Shown piece after piece: positions 7,761 through 16,591 of a DNA stretch of 17,694 nucleotides (position 1 is its first letter; each line of letters starts with the position of its first letter). The notes beneath the pieces are model-generated. The model was given only the letters and a program-made list of their open reading frames with translations, had not been told where the DNA came from and made no database searches. The stretch covers positions 1-17,694 of the forward strand of contig JALLAZ010000281.1 in NCBI GenBank assembly GCA_036939755.1, given 5' to 3'. Made by a program: the position numbers and the translations under genes. Source of the stretch: Stephanodiscus triporus (lineage: Eukaryota; Bacillariophyta; Thalassiosirophyceae; Thalassiosirales; Thalassiosiraceae).

Positions 7761-9367
7761 TCAAAATCTGGAGATGTCTCTACCAAAAACTAGAGCCTTG
7801 AACCAATACATCGGGATGAGTATCATGTTCTGAATTGACAATTGTTTTGTCAAATATGTTGAACTCCAAACAAAATACGCAACTTGGCCCTTAATCGTCT
7901 TTGGGCCGGGTAAATGAGTCTTGTTCAGGTCTGTAACGCCACCACCCATTCCCATGCTCGCCATTGCTCCTCGATTCATGTAATGAAACTCCGGCGAACT
8001 CTTGCAAAATATCCTATTCAAAAAGCTGAGGATGTTCCATGGCATCAAATAAGGCGTGACATCGCCCGGCAACGGCAAGTCTTTGGTACGGTTCCTCTCG
8101 TCCAAAACATCGAATTTCGAGTAATACTTGTTGAAGCAATCCGCTAGATAAAGGGCCTGCTGCTCGGCGACGGTGGCCGTGGGCGGCAAGTGATCGGGGG
8201 TGTTGGCGCAGTCTCCAAGGGCGAAGACCCTCCCCCGTGTGTCCGGAACGCGGAGGTAATCGTCGACGGCGATCCGGCCGCCGTCGAGTTTCAGGTTAGA
8301 TTTGGCCACGAGGTTGACCGGAGCGAGGCCGGCCGACCAGACCATGGTACCGAAAGGGAGGTCGAAGTCGGCGAACTTGGCCACCGTGAAGCGAGGACAT
8401 CCCTCGACCTCGCGCACCTCGATCCCCTTAACGGCCGTGTTCAGTCTCACGTCGATGTTCTTCTCGATCAATTTTTCCACGTAATAATCCGACAGCGCCT
8501 TATCGAACGACCCCAGTATTCCCGGACCCGCCTCCACCAACGTCAATTTGATGTATCCGATCAGATCTGGGTACCACTTCGCGACGTCCTTCTTGATGAA
8601 GTCGTGCAGCTCGCTCATGAATTCGCAGCTCGTCGGCCCCCCTCCCACGACGATGAAGGAAAGGAGACGATCCCGCTGTTCGGCGGGGATGGTGGGGTTT
8701 GTCGCGCGCTCGAAGCACTCCAGGATGCGATTGCGTATCTGACGGGCGTGGTACAGGTGCTTGAGGAAGAAGACGGCTTTTCCCTCGAGCTCATCGACGC
8801 TTGATTACGACCCAGACGATATATACAAGCGTGCGATGTTAGAAGCCAAAAGGGATGTGTCGCAATCCTTCTCTCCTCCTCCGTCCTCCTCCTCACTCAC
8901 TTTTGGACGTGGAACGTGTTGCTCTTCATCCCCCCCGCGACGCAGAGGTAATCGTACGGCACTTCGAACACCGAAAGGCTGTACGAGTCCTCGCACGTGA
9001 CCTTCCCCACCTCGAGGTCTATATTCGTCGCCTTGGCCTGGTAGTACTTGTCGAGCCCTTCGATCGTGCGCACCGGCTCCTGGATTGCGCGGAATTCGAG
9101 CGTGCCGACTGCCGTGGACGGGAGGAGGGGGGTGAAGAGGAAGTGATTCGCGGGACTTATCACACGCACTTCGTACCTGGACTTGTCGAGGCGACGGGCG
9201 AGGGTGAATCCGGCCCATCCCGAGCCGAGGATGACCACGCGCGGCCGCACCCGCTCCCCCCCCACGGGGGGAGTCGTGCCGAAGCGCGCGGCCGGGCTCC
9301 GGACGGTTGGAAAAAATGACAGCCGAAGAACCGCCGCCGTCGACGTCGCCGACGGAAAGAGGATCAT
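7761..9367 (-). CDS. Type II (rotenone-insensitive) NADH:ubiquinone oxidoreductase, mitochondrial, two exons
   Basis: The enzyme passes electrons from NADH through FAD to quinone without pumping protons. Exon 1 is 9367-8901 and exon 2 is 8799-7761; joined they give 501 residues, typical for NDH-2. ATG 9367 follows an in-frame TAA upstream, and the GTG at 9397 is not needed. Residues 1-40 are rich in Arg, Ser, Ala and hydrophobic residues and lack acids until Glu38, as in a mitochondrial presequence. The FAD Rossmann motif is [10 protein letters not shown] (44-53). The NADH Rossmann motif is [12 protein letters not shown] (205-216), with Glu215 ending the strand region. The second FAD contact is VFALGDCA (347-354), followed by [13 protein letters not shown]. 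The C-terminal [13 protein letters not shown] and the amphipathic tail ([20 protein letters not shown]) fit the membrane-binding end of the family. No EF-hand insert is present, unlike plant NDB proteins. Inner (matrix) versus external face cannot be decided. It converges on the 5-phosphatase and diverges from the small gene at 9799. Confidence 0.95.
8800..8900 (-). other. Intron of the NADH dehydrogenase gene (101 nt)
   Basis: The minus-strand donor is AAAA|GTGAGT and the acceptor ATCAAG|CGTC. Splicing in phase 2 joins FHVQ to [14 protein letters not shown], restoring the expected segment between the two dinucleotide folds. A CTAAC branch-point-like sequence lies within (TTCTAACATC). Without splicing the frame meets TGA immediately after the exon. 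Confidence 0.92.
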
Positions 9368-9798
9368 CCTGCCAAATCTTTTACTCTGTTCAAGCACGAA
9401 CGCGAAGAGGCACCTACCGCACTTGTATTAATGAGGAGATCGGCCACAGTCCTAAGAGAGTTCAACAGTGTGTAGCCAGTCGCGCTGCAGAGCAAAATAT
9501 GATGTGACCTGGATATTTTTGTTGGGAGTTCTTGGTATCGTACTTGCCGAACCTTATGTATTGATTCCTTCGTATATTTTTATCGCTGAAAAAAACTCGG
9601 AACTTAGTAGCGTATTATCGCTGACAGACACCCGCGAAGGAACAAAAAGACGAACAAACAGAAGGAGCAAGAGAGGGAACAAACCATCAAGCGTCATTCA
9701 CTTGGCATGTACTTCCTCCGCCCCCAGACCCCCCACCATCTCGCAATCCAAAAACCGAGGAACGCCCCCCCCTCGCCCCCTCCCCAATCGCATCAATC
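9368..9798. promoter_or_regulatory. Shared divergent upstream region of the NADH dehydrogenase and the small plastid-type gene
   Basis: This 431-bp stretch separates two start codons on opposite strands and must contain both promoters. AT-rich TATA-like sequence is seen near 9571-9583 (CGTATATTTTTATCG). A near repeat, TTTATCGCTGA and ATTATCGCTGA, occurs at about 9579-9589 and 9614-9624. The last 90 bp before ATG 9799 are C-rich, as in a 5' UTR. No known operator motif was identified. Confidence 0.5.
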
Positions 9799-10191
9799 AT
9801 GAACAACAAAATATCGCCTTTACTGCGGTTCGCGGTAGCAGTCGGCGTGATTGCGAATTCCATCGCCTTCTCTCCTACCCCTGCCAAAGCCGCCGCATCC
9901 CAAGTCGGCCACCGCCAGCCGGGCATCACCGCGCTACGCTCCATCGTCATCGAGCCTCCCCCCGGCGACGACTGCGCGGTGGACGGCGATTGCGAGGAAT
10001 CGATATTCGATAGGAAGAGGCGGGAGAAGGCCGAGGCCGAGAATGCCATGAGGGAACGCTATCGCAACGAGCGCGGGATCGAGCTCACGGACGTCGACCT
10101 CATGGAGAGTCCGGATCAGTATCGTAATGCGCAGCTGGGGGGAGGGTTGATATCGGGAGTCAACCTTTCGTCCCTTTGCGAGGATGATTGA
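9799..10191 (+). CDS. Small protein with probable bipartite plastid targeting signal, function unknown
   Basis: The 130-residue product begins with a signal-peptide-like segment (LLRFAVAVGVIANSIA, 8-23) followed by F24-S-P. The context S-I-A^F-S-P matches the diatom plastid cleavage motif (ASAFAP type, with Phe at +1). Residues 24-48 (Pro, Ala, Lys, Arg, few acids) would be the transit peptide. The mature part is acidic at first (GDDCAVDGDCEESIF, with two Cys five apart), then a charged helix (DRKRREKAEAENAMRERYR), then a polar stretch and the C-terminus GVNLSSLCEDD. There is no transmembrane segment after the leader. I cannot assign it to a known family; a small soluble or complex-bound stromal protein is the most that can be inferred. 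ATG 9799 is the first Met. The gene shares its upstream region with the NADH dehydrogenase and converges on the PHT1-like carrier. Confidence 0.8.
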   Translation: MNNKISPLLRFAVAVGVIANSIAFSPTPAKAAASQVGHRQPGITALRSIVIEPPPGDDCAVDGDCEESIFDRKRREKAEAENAMRERYRNERGIELTDVDLMESPDQYRNAQLGGGLISGVNLSSLCEDD

Positions 10192-10422
10192 TCATTCGAG
10201 CGACCGAGGCAGATGTAAGGACGAGACGTGTGCGAAGTGCGAGAGAGGTTATGTAAAAGGGGGTTCTCGATGTATTCTTACAAATGCCCATCAGAGGCCG
10301 GAAGAAGCGAAATCAACCTTGAGGATGAGTAAACTGATGTAATCTTTCAACTAATGTGCGATAAATATAGGATGGGATTGCAACAAGGTTATCCAATCAC
10401 AGATGCATAGTTTTTTTTTTAG
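10192..10422. other. Convergent 3' spacer
   Basis: 231 bp lie between the stop of the small plastid-type gene and the stop of the minus-strand carrier gene. It contains a T10 tract at 10411-10420 (A10 on the minus strand, directly after that gene's stop). No canonical AATAAA was seen on either strand; GATAAATATAGG at about 10361 is the nearest A/T-rich candidate for the plus strand. Confidence 0.5.
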
Positions 10423-12843
10423 TTATATTACCTCTCTACATCGTGCCCGCCTTGTTGGATGTCGCCAGCAGTGCAGCCTATTCCGATACCTCTCGTAGAA
10501 CGACAAGTGCCTCGGATCAATCGCCGGACCCTCGTAACTCGATCCCTCCCCCGAGACGATGTGCGCCCACTGAATGTCAATCTCTTTCAGGTCAAGGGTC
10601 GTCGTTTCCGGTATCGTGACGAACGTGATGAGGCCGGCGGCGAACGACGCGAACCCGCTCAACAAGAAAAGATCCCGCACGCTCATGTAGTGGAAGAGCA
10701 CCGACGCTATTATTGCTCCCATTTTACCCGCCGCCGCCGATATGCCGTGGCAGATGGTCCGCATGTTGGTGGGGAACAACTCAGCGGGGATCAGAAAAGT
10801 CGTGCAGTTCGGCCCACACTGTCCGAAGAACGAGCTTCCGAAGTACATGACCACGAGCCACGTCGACGACAGTCGATCGTCGATGGTACCGCAGAGCAGG
10901 AATAGGGTGCCGGTGATGACGAAGCCAGTCTGTTGGAGGGCCAGTCGGCCGCAGTCGGGATCGTCGACGATAGCGGCGGCGGCATAGTAGCCCATGAGCG
11001 CGACGAATGCATTTATCATGGATGCTGTTGGCGTGAGTTTTTACGCGATTGTCAGACGGAACTAGCACAGACGAGGAAATTTCGTTTTTGATAATACATC
11101 AACGTGCAACCTTCAACAAAGTAGCACAACACATTTTTACAAGCTTCTCGTAATGGGCATAAGAAGACACTGCCAAAACTCACCACAAGAGACGGCAACC
11201 AAACTCGTATCCTCCCCCGTAAGCGCAATGAGGAAGCTTCCCTGGAATAACTTGTTCCCATAATAAGCCACGTCCCACAGTAGCCACGTGGCGCTCGTGC
11301 CGAACAGTCGCACTCCGTAATGCCTGAGAAGGAGCATCGTCTCTGTCGAAATGCCAAGTAGGGATAACGCCTTTCTCGTTTTCCATCCTCCCCGTCCGGT
11401 CCCTCTCCGTGCGTCGCCGCATTCCTCCTCCACCTCACCGAGGACGGACGCAGCCGGGATGATCGAACATCCGTTGAGATTGGTCGATCCGAGTAGATCG
11501 AATTCGGACTTCATCGTCAGGGAAGAAAGTGTCGGCGACGATATGGCGGTATCCTTTCCCTGCTGCTGCCGCCACCATTCCTCCTTCTCCTCCTGCCGCG
11601 GAGGCACGAACCCGTCACCGCCGTCGTCGTCGCCGATGTCCAGTTTTCGTACCGCGTCTTCCGTCTGTCGCTTCGCCTTCGCCTCCTCGCTCCGACGTCT
11701 TTCCTCGATCCAAGCGGCGCTCTCCTCCAGGTACAGCACCCTGCTGACAAACACGTACAGCAACACCGCCGTCCCGACGGCGTAGGTCGCGCGCCACGCG
11801 TTCAAAAGCGCCCCTCGATTGTAGTAATAATTATCGCCGTCCGCGACGACGTCGTCGTAATCACCGACGACATCGTCCGATCGGTCGTCGTCGTACGTCG
11901 TCCTCTTCCGCATCGTCGCCAGGAGCAACGTAAGTATCGATGCCTGAACAAAGATCCCGAGTCCCTGCATCGAGAAGACCGTGAGCACCTCCCGTCCCCT
12001 GCCCTTTCTCCCGGAGGCGCCGAATCTGAGCAACGAATCGTCGTTCGTGCCGACGTCGTCGTCGTCCGGGAAGAAAGTCTTCGGATAGTTCGTCGCGGAT
12101 GCTGCTGCCATTTCCGTCGGCAGCAGCGGCTGTCCCCTGCCGTCGTTGCCCGCGACGATTGCGACGCTGGCCCGGCCGTCGCCGCGTCTTCGCGGCGTGG
12201 GCGGTTCGGCGCCGGCACCGACCCCTCCGGCGCTTTCTCCGACGCGTTCATCGCGGCGACGACGAATGCGACGACCCAAGGACGAGGGAGACGTCGCCGA
12301 CATGACCCGCTCGCTCGCGCTTGCCGCGCTGACGGGGTACTCCCCGCCCACGCCCACCCCGAAGACGAACGTGCACAGCCCCACCGCCCGGAATAGCCTC
12401 GTCGGGTCCGCCTCCTCGGCCGAAGGGACGAGGAGGGCGCTCGTCAGAGTCAGGCAGACCGCTCCGCCGCACATGATGGCCGAGGTGAGCATCCCGCCCC
12501 CCCTCCGTCCCAATTTATCCGCGAGGGCGCCGATTGCGATCATGCCGGCGGCGATGCCAAGCACGGCGTGGAGGGCGATGGAGTCGTACAGCGCGTCGCA
12601 GGACGAGTCGCGGCAGCCTCGGTCGGGGTACATCTTCTCCCACAGGGGCCGGAGCGTCCCCACGGAGAAGAGGAGGTAGGATTCCCCGAACAGGCCGAGG
12701 CCGTGCCACCACGCGGAGGACTCGCTCGACGACGACGACGACGACGACGGCGCGGGATCGTCGTCGCGCGTCTCGCTCTCGTCGGTGTCGTTGGCATCCT
12801 CGTCCCCGTGGCGCGATGTCGTTATTGGAGTTAATGCTGGCAT
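10423..12843 (-). CDS. Major facilitator transporter, PHT1-like (phosphate:H+ symporter family), two exons
   Basis: Exon 1 is 12843-11184 and exon 2 is 11024-10423, giving 753 residues and roughly 12 membrane segments. The PHT1 hallmark in helix 4 reads GGEYPVSA (166-173). The helix-7 motif keeps W520, D524 and Y528 in the WxxxDxxxY spacing of the phosphate site in fungal PiPT. SMQGLGIF (291-298) matches the helix-5 Gln region. Exon 2 contains FFGQCGPNCTTFLIPAE and CHGISAAAGKMGAI, strongly PHT1-like. It probably moves phosphate or a related anion across the plasma membrane; the substrate is not proven. Unusual features are a Ser/Asp-rich N-terminus, a roughly 110-residue hydrophilic insert between helices 4 and 5 (about 180-286), an acidic insert at about 317-340, and a long central loop (about 380-500). 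The helix-1 position that is TDSYD in PiPT reads GESYL. Total length exceeds the usual 520-550 residues because of these loops. ATG 12843 is the only plausible start seen. Confidence 0.92.
11025..11183 (-). other. Intron of the PHT1-like gene (159 nt)
   Basis: The minus-strand donor is CTTGTG|GTGAGT and the acceptor GCCAACAG|CATCC. Splicing in phase 1 joins LVAVSC to ASMINAFVALMGYY, which rebuilds the membrane segment expected at this point of the PHT1 fold. The donor hexamer is the same as in the intron at 8800-8900. Confidence 0.92.
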
Positions 12844-13625
12844 TGTTTTAATGCCATGCGCATTACCGATGCTATACGCCGTCGACCGTCATCGAAGAGA
12901 TCCGTCCAGCCTTTTATTGGCATTGGCGACGCGACATGGTCGTTGGCTGTCGTACAAGCTTGCCTTGAGTCGCATTTCCATTAATTCCCACGCAAGATGT
13001 CTCCTGAGTTTAGGGAGAATCTTGCTATTTTTTTTAGGCCCACACGTCACAGCCACAGCCCTCTAGGTACTTTTCTTGTTGTCAAGAAAATCACATGAAT
13101 TCTCTAACAAAATGTTCCTTGGACGGCGGAGCTTCCACCCCTTGTTGGTTTCTTCCCCGGCCTGTTCCTAACTGCGGCTGCCATCTGCTCATTTTCAATC
13201 CCCACAACGGACACACTTTCACTCATTGGTAGAGTAGTATGGTATGGAAGAAGCTGATGCATATTCTCCAGAAATTGTTCAAGGTAAGTGCATCAGAGTT
13301 GTAGTAAATGATAAGTATAAATGCACATGTATGATATGTCGGTAAAATATCTACTATGACCATTCAACTGTCGCAAGCGCAAACTACCCGTGAATTGCTT
13401 GGCCTTGGGAGTCACCCTTCAACCGATTCCCTGCGGCCTTGTTGGCGCCCGGTCACACTCGCCAGTACGTGTTGATCAACCACATGAAGAGTTAACAATC
13501 AAAGTATAAAAATATATTCACACAAGAGTGAAAAATTCATTTATTTTAAGCAAGGATAACACTGATAAGAGTACATAGGATCCCTACATATAACATATCA
13601 CACGAGGGTCGCCCCCCTCGACACA
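12844..13625. other. Intergenic region between the PHT1-like gene and the next minus-strand gene
   Basis: It must hold the promoter of the carrier gene (left part) and the 3' UTR of the gene at 13626 (right part). A small perfect hairpin, TTTTCTTG-TTGT-CAAGAAAA, lies at 13071-13090. On the minus strand a frame is open from 13292 to 13107 (TAG 13106-13104) with ATG at 13262 or 13226; it gives up to 52 residues (SESVSVVGIENEQMAAAVR...), not recognised and possibly chance. A perfect plus-strand donor consensus AAG|GTAAGT occurs near 13281-13289 without an evident exon structure. No RNA gene was seen. Confidence 0.4.
13540..13545 (-). terminator. Candidate poly(A) signal AATAAA of the gene at 13626-15260
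   Basis: The minus strand reads AATAAA about 80 nt beyond the stop codon at 13626, a usual distance for a 3' end signal. Confidence 0.4.
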
Positions 13626-15260
13626 CTACATTTCGGCCCTGCAAATCATTGTAGAGCACATGCCACAACCAGGAACCTCAATATCCCTCCCCAGGAACGT
13701 CGATTCGGCGGCCTTCTTCCTCGCCTCCTTCGCGTCTTGTCGGGCGCAGGCGTCGTCCTTCTCATCCCCCTCTTGAATCGTGGTGTCGATCCCGCAGAGG
13801 TACCATCCGCAGAACTGCACGTCCTCGGCAATCCACTGCAGGACGCCTCCTGGTCCGCCGCCGGACGAGGACGACCTGCCTTGATTGCGAGACGCCTTGA
13901 ACATGGCGTAGTTCAATTGCACGTCCTCGATGAGTGACTGGAGGGTACCCGACGACGACTTCTTCTTGCCGTTGGCGGAGGGGGCGGCCTGACGTCGTTG
14001 TTGTTGTTGTTGTGATTGTTGCTGCTGCTGCTGACCCCCTTCCCGATTCGACGCGGATGCGCTCGTCGACCTCCTCGATCCGGACGAGGCGGTGGCGCCG
14101 GTCGTGCCCCCGCCGTTCGACGACGGCCTGCGATGTAGCCGGTGTCGATCCACGTCGTCGGTCGCGCCCGCCGCCGTCGCCTCCCCCAGCAGCTCCCCGA
14201 CGGCCGCGTCGTACGGCGGGCCGCCGCCGAGCGAGAAGGCGCCCGTGCGCTCGCTTATCTCCGAGATGACGCTGCGATCGCACGACCCGTCGTAGGAAAC
14301 GTGGTGATGATCGGAGGAGGCGTCCCCTTGACGGTCGGGCAGGTTAAGCGCCGCGGACTGCTGCGGCGGCGGCGACGGCCGAACAACGGCCTTGACGGGC
14401 GGGCCCAGGCGGTCAGACGAAGACGACGCCGCGGATCGCGTTCGCCCGACGATCGGAGATCGGTCGCGGAAGATGGCGTCGCGATCCTGGACGGCGGGGG
14501 CGGGGAGGCGGGGGCGGGGGGGGGTCATAGTTGTCGTCGCAGTAGTAGTAGTCGTCGTCGCAGTCGTATTATCGACTCTTATAGGTCCCGAGTCGTCGAA
14601 GCCCCAGTCAAGCACAGTCGGACCGCCGTAGCTGTCGCATCCGGTCTCGTTGGTGATGACCGTGACCCTGTCGAAGCTGAATTCTGACATGTCGTGGGAC
14701 GCGCACGAAGATGTTCCGAGGACTACAGCTTGTCCCGACGACGACGCAGCGTGCGGGAGGAGGCGGAGACTGTGGTTGCTGCGGTTGGCGATTACGGCCG
14801 GCCTCGCGGCGGACGACGATCCGCATTCGTCGCCGCTCATGCTCGCGCTAGCGGTCGTCGCGGTGGTGTAGCCGTCCTTGGAGTGGTCGCAGCAGCGATC
14901 GGGAGACGAGGGCGCCGCCGCCGCCGCCGCAGACGACGACGACGACGACGACGACGACGAGCTAGTCGACGGACTCGACTGACCGTCGACGACGTTGTCG
15001 CCAGCGCGACCGCCGTTCTTGTTGGCGCCGCCGTCGTCGCCGCGCGAGCCGCCGCCGCGGAAGCCGAACTTCCTCCCCAGGCGCCTCGTCCTGCCGATCC
15101 CCTTGGCGGGGGTCTTGGAACCGACGCCGCCGACGTTGCCGCTGTAGCCGTTGCCGTTGTTGCCGCCAACGCGGACACGCGAGGGCGAGTCGTCGAATTC
15201 GAAACGCGGCGACGGGTCCGGGAAGTCGAAGAAGAGGTTGGAGTTGGGATTCGCCGCCAT
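13626..15260 (-). CDS. Low-complexity protein with paired EDVQ motifs and Cys-rich C-terminus, function unknown
   Basis: The 544-residue product is mostly disordered: Asn/Gly-rich N-terminus, a basic patch (GIGRTRRLGRKFGFRGGG, about 54-71), Ser then Ala runs (about 100-118), a Thr run, and Gln runs (about 411-422). The ordered part is the C-terminus. Two related segments, LQSLIEDVQLNYAMF and LQWIAEDVQFCGWYLCG, lie about 35 residues apart, separated by a Gly/Ser linker. The end reads FLGRDIEVPGCGMCSTMICR, with Cys in CxxC and CxxxxC spacing. The paired motif and the Cys cluster suggest a small conserved module; I know no named family for it. No signal peptide or membrane segment is seen. ATG 15260 has an AT-repeat immediately upstream (about 15268-15282). 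The homopolymer runs come from near-pure trinucleotide repeats and are likely to vary in length. Confidence 0.75.
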   Translation of the reverse strand: MAANPNSNLFFDFPDPSPRFEFDDSPSRVRVGGNNGNGYSGNVGGVGSKTPAKGIGRTRRLGRKFGFRGGGSRGDDGGANKNGGRAGDNVVDGQSSPSTSSSSSSSSSSSAAAAAAPSSPDRCCDHSKDGYTTATTASASMSGDECGSSSAARPAVIANRSNHSLRLLPHAASSSGQAVVLGTSSCASHDMSEFSFDRVTVITNETGCDSYGGPTVLDWGFDDSGPIRVDNTTATTTTTTATTTMTPPRPRLPAPAVQDRDAIFRDRSPIVGRTRSAASSSSDRLGPPVKAVVRPSPPPQQSAALNLPDRQGDASSDHHHVSYDGSCDRSVISEISERTGAFSLGGGPPYDAAVGELLGEATAAGATDDVDRHRLHRRPSSNGGGTTGATASSGSRRSTSASASNREGGQQQQQQSQQQQQRRQAAPSANGKKKSSSGTLQSLIEDVQLNYAMFKASRNQGRSSSSGGGPGGVLQWIAEDVQFCGWYLCGIDTTIQEGDEKDDACARQDAKEARKKAAESTFLGRDIEVPGCGMCSTMICRAEM

Positions 15261-15843
15261 GATGAAAGATATATATATATTATTGGGTCGCTCCCGGAGA
15301 TGAGCCTCGAGGAGGCGCCTTCTTCTGTGGATGGAAGAGGGGATTTACCTGCCTGGGGGAGCGGGGCGGGCGGCGATGGTAAAAGGAGTTCAATTGGCTC
15401 TCTCTTCGCTCTGGAGTGGAGGCAACAGGGATACGGGCGAGCGACTCCGAGCCCAGTCTTATTCTTATATTTAAACCCATGTGCTGTATAGTAGCAAGCA
15501 CTCACGTTGGTTGGAAGGGATTCAAAATCTAAATCGGACGAAAGTTGGACGAGGCGCCAAACCGAGATATCAAGTTCCTCCCGACAATCGGAAACGTGAA
15601 ATCGACACTCGCAGAGGATCAGGTACAACAAAGTTAGAATTTCTCATCGAACAACTTCAAATCGGAAGATTTTTTAAAAATCTTTCTCCTTCGGTACCAA
15701 AGTACTAACTCCTCTTCAGGAACCTTCACATGTTTTAAGAGAACGATTATCGGCACTGAAAAGTCACGTTTTTCGGCCGAGAAAAGAAAAATAATTACAC
15801 TACGACCACAAGAGTCAATTGACAGCTCAAGAGAGAAGTAAAA
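15261..15843. promoter_or_regulatory. Upstream region of the 13626-15260 gene, otherwise featureless
   Basis: The stretch contains a TA dinucleotide run (15269-15279) about 10-20 bp before the start codon and a minus-strand CCAAT at about 15281-15285. These are too close to the ATG to act as an ordinary TATA/CCAAT pair if the 5' UTR is of normal length. The rest shows no gene. Confidence 0.3.
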
Positions 15844-16005
15844 ACGTAACACCCAGTGTTACGTAAATCTCATTGGTACTTTTTAACACATGGCCCGTAT
15901 CACCAAGTGTTACGTAAATCTCATTGATACTTTTTAACACATAAACAAAGAACTTTTTAACATATGAACAAAGAACTAACTGGCCCATAACACCCAGTGT
16001 TTTTG
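15844..16005. repeat. 51-bp tandem repeat with inverted-repeat core
   Basis: A unit with GTGTTACGTAAATCTCATTG and TACTTTTTAACACAT is present at 15850-15900 and again at 15901-15948 with few changes; a shorter third copy of the GGCCCATAACACCCAGTGTT core lies at about 15982-16001. The first copy is centred on a perfect inverted repeat, ACGTAACAC-CCA-GTGTTACGT (15844-15864). No coding role is seen. Confidence 0.8.
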
Positions 16006-16022
16006 AAACCACCAATCCTAAC

Positions 16023-16252
16023 CCCACTTTTTTTTCAGGTAACTTTAGTGGATTGTGCTGTACGGTACCGTACAGTCGATTTTTGGCACGCCGATTTTTT
16101 TTCAGGCATGTAACATTTGTGATTTGTGCTGTACGGTACCGTCCGTCTGTCTGACACAAATTTTTTCTTACCATTGCCATGTACGAACTGTTTTTTTCTT
16201 CCACACGTAAGAGAGAGAGACACACACATGTGAATTTTCTAATGGTGTAGAT
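16023..16252. repeat. Large direct repeat, copy 1
   Basis: This matches 16283-16591 at an offset of 260 bp in its first part, rising to about 339 bp at the end because copy 2 carries extra sequence. Each copy contains two related subunits that start with a T-tract plus CAGG (here ending 16039 and 16106) and continue to a TACGGTACCGTA-type palindrome. Copy 1 holds a perfect 18-bp palindrome, CTGTACGGTACCGTACAG (16058-16075). Confidence 0.85.
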
Positions 16253-16282
16253 GTAACTTTTGTGTATATTTTTGGGGCGTCG

Positions 16283-16591
16283 ACTTTATTTTTTTCAGGT
16301 ATTTTTTGTGGATTGTGCCATACAGTACCGTACAGTGGATTTTTGGCACGCCAATTTTTTTTCAGGCATGTAACTTTTGTGATTTGTGCCGTACGTGACC
16401 GTAAGTACCGTACGATGGATTTTCTGTCTGTCTCGCCGACCGTCTGTCCGTCTGATGCAAAATTTTTCTCACCATTCTCACGTACAAACTGTTTTTTCTT
16501 CCACCCGTAATTTGCACCGAGCGTTCTGAGAGAGATAGAGAGAGATAGATAGAGAGAAAGAGAGACACGTGCATTTTCTAATGGTCTAGAT
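16283..16591. repeat. Large direct repeat, copy 2
   Basis: The second copy follows copy 1 after about 30 bp. It keeps the order T-tract/CAGG (ending 16299 and 16366), GGATTGTGCC, TTTTTGGCACGCC, GGCATGTAAC, ACCATT, CTGTTTTTTCTTCCAC and TTTTCTAATGG. It is expanded by about 41 bp of GTACG/GTCTGTC-rich sequence and by a GAGA/GATA microsatellite (about 16527-16564). The palindromes are degraded relative to copy 1. Confidence 0.85.

Noticed and set aside
8190..8804. Plus-strand open frame of 204 codons
   Set aside because: Antisense of the NADH dehydrogenase exon 2, which has clear family motifs on the other strand.
9468..10013. Plus-strand open frame of 181 codons overlapping the small plastid-type gene
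   Set aside because: Its second half is an off-frame reading of that gene's leader and the first half lies in the shared promoter; the gene at 9799 has a coherent targeting signal.
11502..12834. Many Arg/Pro-rich open frames on both strands within the PHT1-like gene
   Set aside because: Shadows of a GC-rich coding region; only the frame with transporter motifs is supported.
14694..15631. Open frames on both strands (about 265 codons each) overlapping the start of the gene at 13626-15260
   Set aside because: They consist of Arg/Val/Ala runs produced by out-of-frame reading of the repeats; the sense frame with a normal N-terminus is preferred.
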